A stretch of 64,000 nt of DNA, taken from the NCBI GenBank assembly GCA_029747015.1, contig JAKOGI010000423.1, forward strand, positions 177,056-241,055, given 5' to 3'. This DNA is from Carnegiea gigantea (lineage: Eukaryota; Streptophyta; Magnoliopsida; Caryophyllales; Cactaceae). Positions 1 through 11,163 of this stretch are shown here, one piece after another (position 1 is the stretch's first letter; each line of letters opens with the position of its first letter). The notes under the pieces are model-generated. The model had not been told where the DNA came from. It saw only the letters and a list, made by a program, of their open reading frames with translations, and made no database searches. The position numbers and the translations under genes are program-made.

Positions 1-1460
1 GCAGTGTTCACATCCATTGCTCGTTAATATCCCTGCCACCAGCACTTTATATCCCCTTCCCAATCAATGGCCAACGTTCCAACTTGTACCTGCATATCAG
101 ATGAAGCAAACATTGAGTCATGTACTCCATTCATTCTCAACATTTGCATATCACATTTACATCAGTTTGTTCCAGCCACTGTCCCTACCATCTTACCCAA
201 CCATTTCACTATGTGTACGATTGTATTCCCTTAACACAGACAAGGTAAGGACTGCTACAGTATTCCCCAGCTCCCCTCTCATCTACCCACAACTGTTAAC
301 CTCACCGTCCCCGTACCCCAAATCAAATACCCAACCCATTCTATCAGCCGCAACACTTATGCAAACTTTCCCAATCACACCTCACCCTCACCACATTCCA
401 ATCATAGCACACATACGCCACAACAACGCCCCACCTCCCGCTGCACAGACAGTATTATTGTGTCATACATACCCACCCACACAATTTACCACCACCTACC
501 ACGTCATGTTTTCCATTTACCTGGCTACTTCCCCTGTCTACCTACACCCATGCACTAAATCCCTGTCACACTACGTCCTCCCATTTTTAGGACTAACAGT
601 TAGGTTATTGTCTCATTATTGTCCTCGTCATTCCACGCATAACACCTACTTACAAGGTATACCCCACCTAAGTCCACTGTCCACCATGGTTTACATATTA
701 ACCTTGCTGTGTATTCCGAAAAGCATGCTTGCATGCTCACCCTTGCCCATCCTTCCCAACCCAAATAGCACAGAAATGAAGAAAAAATTCCCCCACTGTT
801 AGGACATTAACAAAACACAATGCCATATTTATCACAACCTACACTAACCCTTCCAACAAGATCTACAAATTTCTTCTCAGAGTACACTTAATTACAAGCA
901 CATACCTTGACTTCACCCCACCTTGCGTTATTGCCACCACTAGTGCCACCCCCTTCCTCTCTAGCTTCCTCTTCCAGTTCTGTTCTTCTCCTACCTCACT
1001 CTTGCTCCCTGTCTTCAATTTACCATGCGTTCTCTCAAGCACATACCTTCAATTCACCTCCACTGTGCATTGCTCTTCTTCTTCCTCCCTTTGTTGTGCT
1101 CGATCCTCTTCTACCTCACCCTTCTCCTCTTATGAAAGCCCCACTCTTACTCTCTGTCTTCAATGTTATGACTGCAGAAACCACATGGGCATTTCTCTCT
1201 TTAACGGCGTCAATCTCTCTCCTCTTACCTTCACAGTCACCCCCCACTTAAAGAAGGGCATTCTTGTCTTTTCAACCCCTCCTCTATTTTTCCAACTTCA
1301 CTTTCCCGCCAAAAGCAATACCAAGTTGTTGAGAAAAGTATTAGTTTGTTGCCACCCATTTGATGACTGTCTGCCTTGTAAATTTCCCATTGGAAATTCT
1401 TGGAGCCCCAAGTATAGTACTCCAAGGATTAACATCGTCTTAGTATATATAATGTATAAC
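1..1460. other. strand-biased, G-poor region, no recognised gene
   Basis: The + strand is rich in C, T and A and very poor in G over about 1.4 kb; the region then gives way abruptly to ordinary AT-rich DNA. The bias keeps a 261-codon frame open at 17-802, but its product is a Pro/Ser/Leu/His-rich string with no domain I recognise. About 900-1180 contains two diverged copies of a unit roughly 140 bp long, each opening with cacatacctt near 899 and 1039. Read on the - strand, the region is G/A-rich with a TATATATA stretch near 1443-1451. It could be the leader of a - strand transcript or part of an unknown transposon; I cannot decide. Confidence 0.4.
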
Positions 1461-2200
1461 TAGTACTTCTATTCCCGTGCGATGCGTGAAAAATCTCATA
1501 AATTTTTTGATTGTAGTAATTGCATATAAAAATTACAATAAGTCATTTAACAACCATGTCATATACAAATTTTTAAGATTTTTTGTAAAATAATTATTAA
1601 CTTTTAAGTTAAAGTACGAATTAAGAGATACAATTTATGAGAGAGTATCCCCTCCCCCCCAAAAAAAAATTCTAATGTACTCAAACATATTATAATGAGC
1701 TTAACAAATATTTCTGGTAACAACTATAATACTATTATTTCTTTGCAATAATTTGAAAATTATGATAGTCCAAAAAGTTATGTAATTTTAGGTAAAAGAT
1801 TTAATAGCATAATTAGCTTGTAAAATTTAATTTTTTCATGAAAAATTAATTAGAAATATTAATGAAGATCAAAATATTGATGACATCTTTTAGTGGTAAT
1901 ATAATGAAAATTCAATATCTTTTATTATTTCTTGATAACAATAATTGTGTCTTCATAGTGCATAAGATATAGAATATGTGTATGCAACTATGTGTCTTTA
2001 TGATGTTCCATATCGGCTGCCAAATTTTGGGCTAAACTTGGAAACCTAACATGCACAATAAATTATCCATAATTAGGATATTTATTTTATTATAGTATAA
2101 TACATTATTTTTGGCAATATTGAGAGCGGTGTTAGTAAGAAAATATCAGTTGATATATGATCCACCCGGTTGTACAAATAGAACTGTATAATCGGGCACG
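1461..2200. other. AT-rich intergenic DNA
   Basis: No gene is visible. About 2035-2150 holds a block that recurs, diverged, at about 4180-4290; both copies carry acaataaat and tattatttttgg in the same order. This is probably decayed transposon sequence shared with the repeats just upstream of the first gene. Confidence 0.5.
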
Positions 2201-2229
2201 CGACGTATAAAAAACAAAGAAAACTGCCA

Positions 2230-3440
2230 GATCTTGGCTTACTAAAAATAACCTATAGCTCACTAAAATATGTTGTTGTGCATCTAGTTTCGCTCACCAA
2301 AAATAATGTACAGCTTACTACAATACATTTTAGTGAGTTGAGACACAATTTTAGTAAGCTAATACGTACTTTTAGTGAGCAAACATACCGAAACTAATAT
2401 ATCTTATGTGCCTAAGTTTCACTTAGTAAAAATACTATATAACTTATTAAATGTGCTAATGTACTAAAAAAATGTTATTGTGAATCTGAAACTCACTAAA
2501 CTATATTCTAGTTGTCTATATTTTTTTAGTAAGTTATAATATTTATTTACTGAATTGTTATATCATACAACTGGTTGTACAGAAGCAATTGTACAATCAA
2601 ATTTCAGCTTACTAAAAATATATAGCTCACTACAATACTTAGTAAGCTGAAACACAATTTTAGTGAGCTAATATATATTTTTAGTGAGCGGATAGATCAA
2701 ACCAATGCATCCTATATACCCTAGGTTTCACTTAGTAAAAATATTATATAACTTATTAAAATATGCTATTGTACTAAAACAAATGTTATTGCACATCTGA
2801 AAGTCACTAAACTATATTCTAGTTATCTATATTTTTTTAGTGAGCTATGACATATATTTAGTGAGTTATGGCATATATTTAGTGAACTATGACAGATATT
2901 TAGCGAGTTAGACTATATTTAATTAATTCACTACATTTCTATTATACTCACAAAATATAATACAAACACCCTTATGTCATAGTAAAAAATGATTGAGTTG
3001 TAACATAACCCAAGAACTTGACAATATTATTTACTGGCTATCTATACTATTCTTTTTAGTGAGTTATCCTATTTATTTAGTGAGCTATGATAGATATTTG
3101 ATGAACTATAAAACGTATTTTGTGACCATTATAATTTAGCGTGGAATACTAATCATTCATAATTAAAAAAAATGAGTGAACAAACAATATAGTATACTAT
3201 TTTAGTTAGGACATATACTTTTTTGTTCATATTCTAAGATATGATATATTCGTCTTTTAGTGAGCTATGACTTATATTTGGTGAGCTATGACATACTTTT
3301 AGTGAGTTAGATTATATTTGTATTATACTGACTAAATATGTATAATATGAACGCGCTTATGTCATAATAAAAGATAATATAAATATTTCTTACTAACATT
3401 GTATTACTCATTAAATATATTATATAACTTACTAACATAT
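2230..3440. repeat. tandem/dispersed array built on the word TTTAGTGAGCT
   Basis: The decamer-like word ttagtgagct or its complement agctcactaa recurs dozens of times on both strands. A long unit is duplicated: the block containing cacaattttagt at 2344 recurs at 2653, giving a period of about 309 bp, with the flanking phrase tttcacttagtaaaaatact preserved. From 2830 to 3320 the array becomes shorter units of the form 'agtgagctatgacatatattt'-like text. No coding sequence is present. It may be a subterminal repeat region of a DNA transposon or a minisatellite; the class is unknown. Confidence 0.65.
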
Positions 3441-3689
3441 GCAGTATTGCTCACTAATACTGTATCCATACATATAAAAATTTATAGTGAATTTTTTTCT
3501 TATTTTTGTTTATTTTTATAATAAATATAAATGCTTCTATTGAATAAAAATACGGATAATAAATATACAAATTTTTAATTAATATTTATCTTAAAATTAG
3601 GATTTTTATACAAAAATAGTGAATGTAGATTCATAATGTAAATACAAGTGTATGCCTTAATATTTCAATGGAAGAATTTAAAAAAATTA

Positions 3690-3840
3690 GGATTTTTTTT
3701 TGAAAGGTGCTTAAAAGACTTTTAAGACGAAAAGAATATAATTAAAAAAATAGACTTTACTTTTACCACGAATTGAACTCATGACTTGACTTGTTTGAGT
3801 AAAACACCCTTACCACTCCACTACCCACCCATTGCTACTA
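3690..3840 (-). mobile_element. tRNA-derived SINE-like sequence
   Basis: On the - strand a tRNA-like pair of RNA polymerase III promoter boxes is visible: an A-box-like TAGTGGAGTGG (about 3823-3813) followed about 35 nt later by the B-box-like GAGTTCAATTC (3780-3770). The acceptor stem does not pair and no anticodon arm is convincing, so this is not a functional tRNA. A tRNA-derived SINE head is the best reading; the 3' end is uncertain. Confidence 0.5.
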
Positions 3841-3989
3841 TTAATGCTGATGATAATTAATGTTGAACCAGGAACACCATTTGTATAATTTACAGCTGGT
3901 GGTAGGCCCGAGTGGACAATTGAGTTATCCACCCAATTGTATGTAATAAATTGCGAGAAAATATAGTGAATTAGCGCAATTGAACATTC

Positions 3990-4490
3990 TCTCTCTCCAT
4001 TTTTGGTTCGTGGAAAGAAAATATTGAAAATTTTAGTTAACTAAAGAAATTCTTTTTTTTTTGGGGAAAGAAAATCTTGCGTGCGCAATTAACTAACTTA
4101 TATCTTTTTGTTAAAAAAACAAAAGTTATTAATTATCTTCGAAATTTTGTTGAAGTGATATGTGTCAAAAATTTAGATAGAAAAATTGAAAACTAAACAT
4201 GTACAATAAATTTTTCATAATCGGTGCATTTATTTCATTATTGTGTAATGTATTATTTTTGGTAACGTTGGGAATGGTGTTGGTAATATACTCAAATTAA
4301 TTATCATAATTAAACATTGTCTCTTTTTTTGGGAAAGAAATATTCCAACTTGTAATAACTTTATAAAATCCTTTTTTCGAAAAAAATATTCCATACGTAA
4401 TTAATTAACTTATATTTTAAAAACATTAAAACATTAATTATTGTAGAATTTTTTTGAAAATGACATGTGTCAAAAATTTAGAAAGTTTGT
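3990..4490. repeat. imperfect tandem duplication upstream of the LPA1-like gene
   Basis: Two diverged copies of a unit of about 306 bp are seen: the phrase atgtgtcaaaaatttaga occurs at about 4160 and again at about 4466, and each copy has a ggaaagaaa and an aattaactta motif at matching offsets. The copies end about 280 bp before the first ATG of the downstream gene, so they form part of its upstream region. No gene lies within. Confidence 0.55.
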
Positions 4491-4774
4491 TTTGTTTAAA
4501 TAGATATATGTATAGATATATAGATTTGCTTTTCTTGAAACTCAGTCTTATTTTCTAAAACAAAAACACAACCAAAATTTATATTTAAAAAAATAAAGAA
4601 AAAGAAAGAGTTTATCGAAGTCACCGTGGCATCACAGCAATCATCCAAAGGTTGCACAGATTTCGGCCTCAATCTAACCCCCACAACCCAAGGAAATGGA
4701 ATGCAACGGTGCAACTTCAACTACAAACCCGGCATTGTTGTTTCCTCTCTGCTCATGTTCTTCGACTTCTAGCC

Positions 4775-7652
4775 ATGGCGTCGGTTGCCCAAATTGCTCA
4801 TTTTCTGAGATGGGCACGCCCCAATTTCCCGCTTCAGAATGGATTTCCCGGGAAGTTTGACTGTCGCAGCAAGGGGAATGTTTCTCTCTCCATTTATGGT
4901 CATGGGCTTGGACGACGAAGCTTTTCTTCGCCTACTTATCTCTGCTCTGCTGCCAATAAACCCTCCTCTTCCAGTGATATCAGGTTCCTTTCTCTCTCAT
5001 CTGGTTGATTCCCCTGCCCCCCCTTTCTTTAGATACGATTGCTCGATTTTGATTTTGTGGGTGAATTTACTATTTAACAATGTTAATGCTTGTTCAATAT
5101 TTTGTGAAATATTGGATAGTTTTATATGATAACTTGGCGATGATTGCTTGATGTTGATTGTGTGGGTGAGTGTGCTATTTAATAGTGGTAATGGGTGTTC
5201 AATATTTTGTGAAATATTGAATAATTTTATAGGGTAACATAGTGATGAGTGCTTGATTTTGATTGCGTGGGTGAATGTGCTATTCGACAGTGCTAATGGG
5301 TATTCAATATTGTGTGAAATATTGGATTGTTTCATGTGATAACTCGATCAAATATTAGCAAAGTTTTAGTTGTTCATGTTGCTTGGTGAGGCAGTGTTTA
5401 CTACTTAGTGCTCAGCATTTTTAGTCTGATCAATTCGCACTTGTGCTATGAGGATATGCCAATTCTGGGCCTTTCGGACTAAACTTGCACTTGCGGCTCG
5501 ATCTATTTGACTTAGAAAATATGCTGATCAACCAAAGTTGGCCCAAAGCCTTATCCATGCAGACCAGCAAAACACTTATACACTTTATAGTTCATGATTT
5601 TGACTGAAATTCTGGTGAAACCTGGGATTCAGTCTCCCACTAACCACAATTGGAATGCCTTGGTTTTCCCCCTTAGTCCCTTGTTTGGTTGGTTTTAAAA
5701 ATTTATTGTTGAAAACTGATAATCTCATAATTATTATGCTTTAGTAGGGAAGTGGAAACTTAACAAATAGAAAATTCAATAATCCCTGCTAAAGCCGATT
5801 TCATATTACAATGATAGGCCTCTGAGCTAGGATCTAGGAACATGCAAATGTATGCTTATTTGGTTTAGGTTAAGGTCCAGATATGACGTGTCCCTGAAAA
5901 TGCTGAAGCATTCCTTTTAGTAGTAAGGTGCCTTATTGTTAGATGTGAAATGTATGATGCTTGACTATGTAATAAGATCTTTGGTATATGTTGCTTGAGC
6001 TGAGTTACAGTTTTCGAGCAATGTACTTTGAACAACTGTTTGATTGAAACATAATCATTTTAGAAGTTCTTTGTTAAGTTGTTAACCCTTGTGTCATTCA
6101 TTCTCTTGTTTTCTTTTTTCAATTTCCTTGAATACTGGATTACTCATATTTGATTGTTTGTCATGTACCAAATCCAATTTTTTGGTGCTGTTGAGAACTG
6201 TCACAAGAGTTATTTTAGTGGAATATCTTCTTTTCTTGACATGCTGCACTTTGATGTTTTTGTGAAATGCCAAATATTGAATTCATGTTGTGTTTTCATT
6301 GTATTTCGTAAAGGAAAAAGAGGGGGGGGGGGTTGGCAAGAGACCATTAAGAAGTGGCTGTAAATAAATAATTCTTTGTTGAGATATGTCTTTCTATTGT
6401 TACGGCTGTCTCTTCTTATCTAACTTGCATGATGCTTCTGCTATCAGGTTCTGATTTGCAAGTATGGCTTCCTGTATTCATGATTTTATTTGTGCTTCAG
6501 TTCTACAGCCAAGATACGGAGCGAGGTTCTCTCTCCTTTTCGTTCTGTTCGAATGTTCTTTTACCTTGCTTTTATTGCAAGTGGCTCCCTGGGTGGCCTA
6601 ATAGCGATCTCACAACTTATCGGTGCTCTAGCCAATCCAGCAAGGGCAGCTGAAATCCTTGACATGGTCAAGGGTCTTGGCATTGATATTGGAGCAGTTA
6701 CCACCTTTGCCTTTCTATATAGCAGAGAGAATAAGGCTAAAAATGCACAACTAGCTAGACTTGCAAGAGAAGAAAGCCTCTCAGATCTTAAAGTCCGCAT
6801 TGATGAAAAGAAGACCATTCCTGTTAGTTCCTTGAGAGGAATCGCTCGCCTTGTCATCCTCGCTGGTCCTGGCTCCTTCATTGAGGAGTCCTTTAAGCGT
6901 AGTGAACCTTTCACTGAAAAGCTTTTGGAACGGGGTGTGCTCGTGGTTCCATTTGCAACTGATGGGGAGTTCCCTAATCTTGATTTTGATGAGAGCCAAG
7001 ATATGATGGAGTCAACTAACAAAAGAAGACGGCTCTGGCGGTTGGTTCCTTTCAATGTTTCAGAATGGTGCAAGTGTGTATCTTTCGTATGAGCCGCCAT
7101 TTTTTTTTTAAAAAAAAAATATACTGCTTGTGTTCTCTGATTTTCTGTCCTTACATAATCTCTTTTTTCTGTTGCAGGTGGATAGATGAGCAGAAAAAGT
7201 TAGCAAATGTCTCTTCTGAGTCCCCTGTGTAAGTATTTGCAAATCTTATGTTACTCAGATTCTTTATTTAACCTCAAGTGAGTGTAGGGTATTTTACATT
7301 CTAAATTGAGTGTTGACGCCTGACCCTTTAATTTAGATTAACTTGAACCGAAAAAGGGTTCATAAGATGGCTGGTTCAGGACCTCTACCCATGTTGGGTA
7401 CTCAACAGTCCATGTACATGTCCGAGTCTTTGTAACACTGTTGCCATGTCCCTTATTCTGTGACTTAACTGTAGGCAACAGCTTATGTGCATACCATTTC
7501 TTCTCTGCAGGTATATGTCCTTGCGCATGGATGGTCGTGTTCGCGGAAGTGGAGTTGGTTACCCACCGTGGAATGCTTTTGTTGCACAGCTTCCTCCTTT
7601 AAAGGGCATGTGGTCAGGTGTCCTGGATGGCATGGATGGGAGAGTTCTTTGA
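4775..7652 (+). CDS. LOW PSII ACCUMULATION 1-like protein, chloroplastic (DUF3493/Rep27 family)
   Basis: Four exons splice in frame with GT-AG introns: 4775-4983, 6501-7073, 7178-7228 and 7511-7652, giving 324 residues. Residues 1-70 are rich in Ser, Arg and Pro and poor in acidic residues, as expected of a chloroplast transit peptide. From about residue 78 the family signature follows: SPFRSVRMFFYLAF, then two hydrophobic segments (about 88-112 and 129-143) likely to be thylakoid membrane helices. The C-terminal half is soluble and ends in the conserved GSGVGYPPWNAFVAQLPP region and DGRVL before the stop. The family (Pfam 'Low psii accumulation1/Rep27') assists photosystem II assembly or repair. 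It resembles Arabidopsis At4g28740 as I remember it. The ATG is chosen because the exon 1 frame joins exon 2 without a stop; an upstream in-frame start is not plant-protein-like. Confidence 0.93.
5025..5345. repeat. three 105-bp tandem repeats in intron 1
   Basis: The phrase ttcaatatt at 5093, 5198 and 5303 marks three copies spaced exactly 105 bp apart. Each unit contains the near-palindrome caatattttgtgaaatattg and a gtgggtga motif. The array lies wholly within intron 1 of the LPA1-like gene, just after the first donor site. Confidence 0.85.
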
Positions 7653-9470
7653 AAGATTGTCCTGTTCTCTCCTGACAAGGTTAGCTTTTGGTCTCATTCA
7701 TTGCAATAGTCACAGCTTTTGGTCTCATATGTGACAATAGTCACCAACCATTTGTGTATCTTAAGCACATCGACCCTTGTGGTGGGAAGCAATTTTGTTG
7801 ATGAATCAGCTTGGATGCTTGGGTTAACTAACCCTTGTTTTCTCTTCATGTAAACATAGATATTTAGACAAGTTCCTTTATCCTAGTTAAATGAAAATGC
7901 ATACCCTTTCTCTTCAGTTTTGGACTTTGCCACAGCTAATCTTATTCTTCAGCTTTTTCTCTGTTGCTATGTTGGTTTTACACTCATGATCGTCAAAATA
8001 AGAATTTAGGCAATTCTGCTAGGAGATAGAGATGGTGGATTGTAGAACTTCAGTAAAACCTGTTTGCTTTCATGTACAATTTTTGCTCAATGCCATAAAA
8101 ACACCCCCCCCTCTCAAACCCCAAAAAAAAAAAAAAAGGAAGAGAGAGACCGTGTGGATCGTGCTACATTAGGGTGATAGGATTAGGATCGGGTACCATA
8201 GACACAGCCAATTCTTGAAGTCTTTGATTCCCCTGAATGACTTAAGGTAAGTGGTGGTTCTATGGAATGGGAGCATCCGGTATAGTATGTTTGAACATTT
8301 GCAAATTTGGAAGCCTTTGTTCTTTAAGTGCGAACCAAGACCACATTGTTTGATCAGCTGGTCATTGGACTTGGGTTCAGAGATAAAATCACACTGTTTT
8401 CCTTCCTTTTGGTTGATTTTGGTGAATTTCTAGGGACTCAGTGCATGTCACTGGCAACATCAAGCTTAGACTTGGGTACTGGGCAAGACTTCGAAGGAGC
8501 TGGATCATTGCACCCCAGAACTAGTTACCATCATACTTTGTCATGTATGTCAGCTGACTACAATTTTCACGAGAACACAAGCACCAGTGGAGTTGCAATT
8601 GTGTCACCACCAGGCTGCTATTTTGTTCAAAACCTTGGGAAGATGGAGTAAAGACCTTTTGTATTGACTTTCACCTGTTGCACTCTCTGTAATCAATGTA
8701 TCGGAAAAGGGTCTTTATCCTGTCTTAATTACTTCGAAATATACTCCGATTCTATCTCAAACAGGTGATTATCTTGCATTATCAGGTTATGTTGTTGCGA
8801 AGTTACTACAATCCTCTATTGCCGTCAATGTACTGATTGTTATAGGGGTGGATCATCCTCACCCAATCCTAGGCCAGACCTAAGGGGGCTGACTTGTGAC
8901 TGGCCGAACTTTGGCTTAGTCCAACTTCAGAACTGAGCTGAACCTGATTTATTCATGAGTTCATAGCTCCATTCAACAAAGCAGAGAAGCTTGGTTAAAG
9001 TTGGGTTAGACACACTTGGTGATCGTGAATTTGAAGCACTTTTTCGAATCTCGAACTAAGCTAGTTCAAGGGTTCAGATGGTCAATCCCATTAACTTTGT
9101 TGGTTTTTGTGGTCCGAGTTGAGTAAAGGCTGGCTCAATCCCATCTACGAAGACGTTTGGACAAGTTTGAAGTTCTTTTCAGACGGGGAATTGCATGAGA
9201 TGAAGCTACATCATCCTCATCTTGGCATGCTAGTCCTTGTTTACCAAGGAATTGGCAAGGGAGCCTTCTTGACCTCAGAAAATTATGGAAAATGTTTGGA
9301 TTATGAGCAAACATGGGAACAACAATCATGGGCTAGAATTTAGTGCTCAGAAGAAGCTGATGTATATTTGATACATTGAACAGAGGTGCTAATAATTCAT
9401 CTAATGTCGAAAATTTGACATAAAACTTCGTATGCAGCACACCCCACATAGAGAAAGAATAGCTTATAGC
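7653..9470. other. 3' flank of the LPA1-like gene and convergent spacer before psaE
   Basis: The 3' UTR of the upstream gene probably occupies the first few hundred bases. A CT-rich then A-rich run lies at 8101-8137. Open frames at 8251-8651 and 9107-9343 have no recognisable family and no supporting splice sites. The two flanking genes converge here, so 3' ends from both sides are expected. Text at about 8840-9080 (gaactaagctagttcaagg and relatives) looks like decayed transposon sequence. Confidence 0.5.
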
Positions 9471-10104
9471 TCATGCGACTTCTTGGATCTCATCCAATGC
9501 ATAGTTGTTGGTTGATACATTTGCATAATTGACTTTGTTGAATCGCACCACCACTGGGTACCTTGTCTTGGGATCCTACAACTCGTCAATTTTCCACTTC
9601 AAGTCAATGAACGCTTGGAGAAGGAACGCGCGCGCGCGCACACACACAGAGAGAGAGAGAGAGAGAGATTGGTGACCTGATCAACAGTTACTACTGATCC
9701 AACACCCTTGTACCAGTATGATTCCTTCCTCAAAATTCTCACCTGCAAGACAACATCTAAACATCCTTCAAGTCTTCTTTTCTCATTTTGTTTTTCTTGG
9801 TTGTAACAAAAGATGAGGATCATAATTTAGGCATTCTCCCCCAACAGCGATTGAAAATTTATTTTCATAATGAAAAATTGCCAACATACTTTGATAATAG
9901 TTTGTCATAGCTAACCTTAGCACCCCTCTTAGGTCCAATTGGTGTTGGCTTAGCAGCAGCCGCGGGGGCCTTGCCTTCGGTGGCGGCGGACTCCTCGGCC
10001 GCCCGAACGACGAGCCTGGTGGTCCTAGGGCAGTTTCTGTTGGGCAGCATTGGGGTCAGCCCAATCCGGGCAGCCACTGATGATGCCATGCTACAGCTAG
10101 CCAT
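9471..10104 (-). CDS. psaE: photosystem I reaction center subunit IV (PsaE), chloroplastic
   Basis: Three exons on the - strand, 10104-9916, 9742-9677 and 9575-9471, are all phase 0 with GT-AG borders and give 119 residues. PsaE is a small stromal SH3-like subunit of photosystem I that helps dock ferredoxin. Residues 1-34 (MASCSMASS... RLVVRA) are a stromal transit peptide ending at a typical VVRA/AEE cleavage region. The mature part has the Ala/Pro linker, IGPKRGAK, then [20 protein letters not shown] and a C-terminus beginning [17 protein letters not shown] and ending [10 protein letters not shown] Met seven codons upstream (10125) is in frame, but the start chosen is the usual MA... form. 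A 67-nt 5'-UTR intron may lie just upstream: a gtacgc donor near 10173 and a tttgcag acceptor ending about 10112. From memory it corresponds to Arabidopsis PSAE-1 (At4g28750). Confidence 0.97.
9627..9669. repeat. compound microsatellite (CG)n(CA)n(GA)n in psaE intron 2
   Basis: Alternating cg, then ca, then ga dinucleotides run without a break inside the second psaE intron, next to its donor. It is a likely length-polymorphic marker. Confidence 0.95.
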
Positions 10105-11163
10105 TCTCTCTCTGCAAAAATCCAAGGATGAGAAAAATAGGGTCCAAGTAAGATAGGAGGATCAGTATGCGTACCTTGTTTGTTGTTCTCCTTGGAAAAA
10201 TTTGCTATGTAGTGCGATATTCTTGCCCTATTGGATGTGGGTTGAGGAGATGAGTATTGGTTGGACCAGCAGAAACTTGCCACATGGCCACCATATCTCC
10301 TTCCGGTGATTCTTGTTGATGGTGTTATCTTTTCATAGCTTTGGAGATGGTCATGGGGTCTCTTTGATGTTTAATTTCCCCATTTTCTTTCCTTTGAAAA
10401 TGAGGGCACGTTGGGTTTTTGCATTTTGAACAATGGCAATAGTAGCATAAATTCTTATGTAAAATTTTTTAAGGTTGGTTTTTAAAGACTTGAGCTTGCT
10501 AATGAAATATTTTAAAGTGTTATTTTAATTTAAATGACTTTTAATAGTTTATCTAATAATGACTTTTATCGCAGTAGCCCCTAAATACTATTAATCATCC
10601 CAATTCTTATTAAAAATCATCATAAAAGTATCAATCTCATGGTATCTCTTATATGATATGATTTTACACAAGGCTTGCTATGATAATAGTGATTTATGAA
10701 ATTGTGTACAACAATATAATGTCTCTCTTTAATTTTTCTTTTTTTGATTTTATAAGTATCAATTTTTTAAAGTATCCACTTAAGAAACTGTGTACAACAA
10801 TGTCTCTCTTTAATTTATTTTTTTTTTTGGATTTTATAAGTATCAATTTTTTTGAGTGTCCGCTTTTACATTCTTGAGGAGTTTTATTCATAATTGTCAA
10901 CATTTTTTTTTTTTTTTTTTGGGGTATGGATGACTATATGAGACACCGATAGTTCACAAAATTACTTGGTAACCCATTTTTATTAATTGTTCTCATCTAT
11001 GCTCAAATTTACTTTTTTGTTTTTTAAACAAGTTGTGTCTCCTATTTAGGCCTAATATTTAGCTAACTCACATAGGTCATAGGTGTATCATAAATCTAAC
11101 ACCTAAACCAGGCTAAGGTCCATTGGTAGTGCCCTTAATTCACCTTATTGAAGAAACGAGGGT
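10105..11163. other. psaE upstream region and AT-rich spacer
   Basis: The psaE promoter should lie in about 10170-10450; on the - strand a CCAAT-like ATCCAAT is seen near 10240, but no unmistakable TATA or light-response element can be assigned. From 10703 to 10875 there is a tandem duplication with an 86-bp period, marked by tgtgtacaacaat at 10703 and 10789. Poly-T at 10903-10920 is followed by AT-rich DNA with no gene. Confidence 0.55.

Noticed and set aside
17..802. 261-codon open frame on the + strand
   Set aside because: It is open mainly because the strand is so poor in G; the product is compositionally odd, has no domain and no convincing gene context.
2230..3440. CRISPR-like array
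   Set aside because: The repeats are short, inverted as well as direct, unevenly spaced, and the genome is a plant.
3765..3830. possible tRNA gene (- strand)
   Set aside because: A- and B-box-like words are present but the acceptor stem does not pair and no anticodon arm is convincing; treated as a SINE head.
6561..7100. 179-codon frame on the - strand
   Set aside because: It is the antisense shadow of exon 2 of the LPA1-like gene, which has clear family matches and splice sites on the + strand.
8251..8651. Overlapping 60- and 107-codon frames after the LPA1-like gene
   Set aside because: No family resemblance; most likely 3' UTR or spacer.
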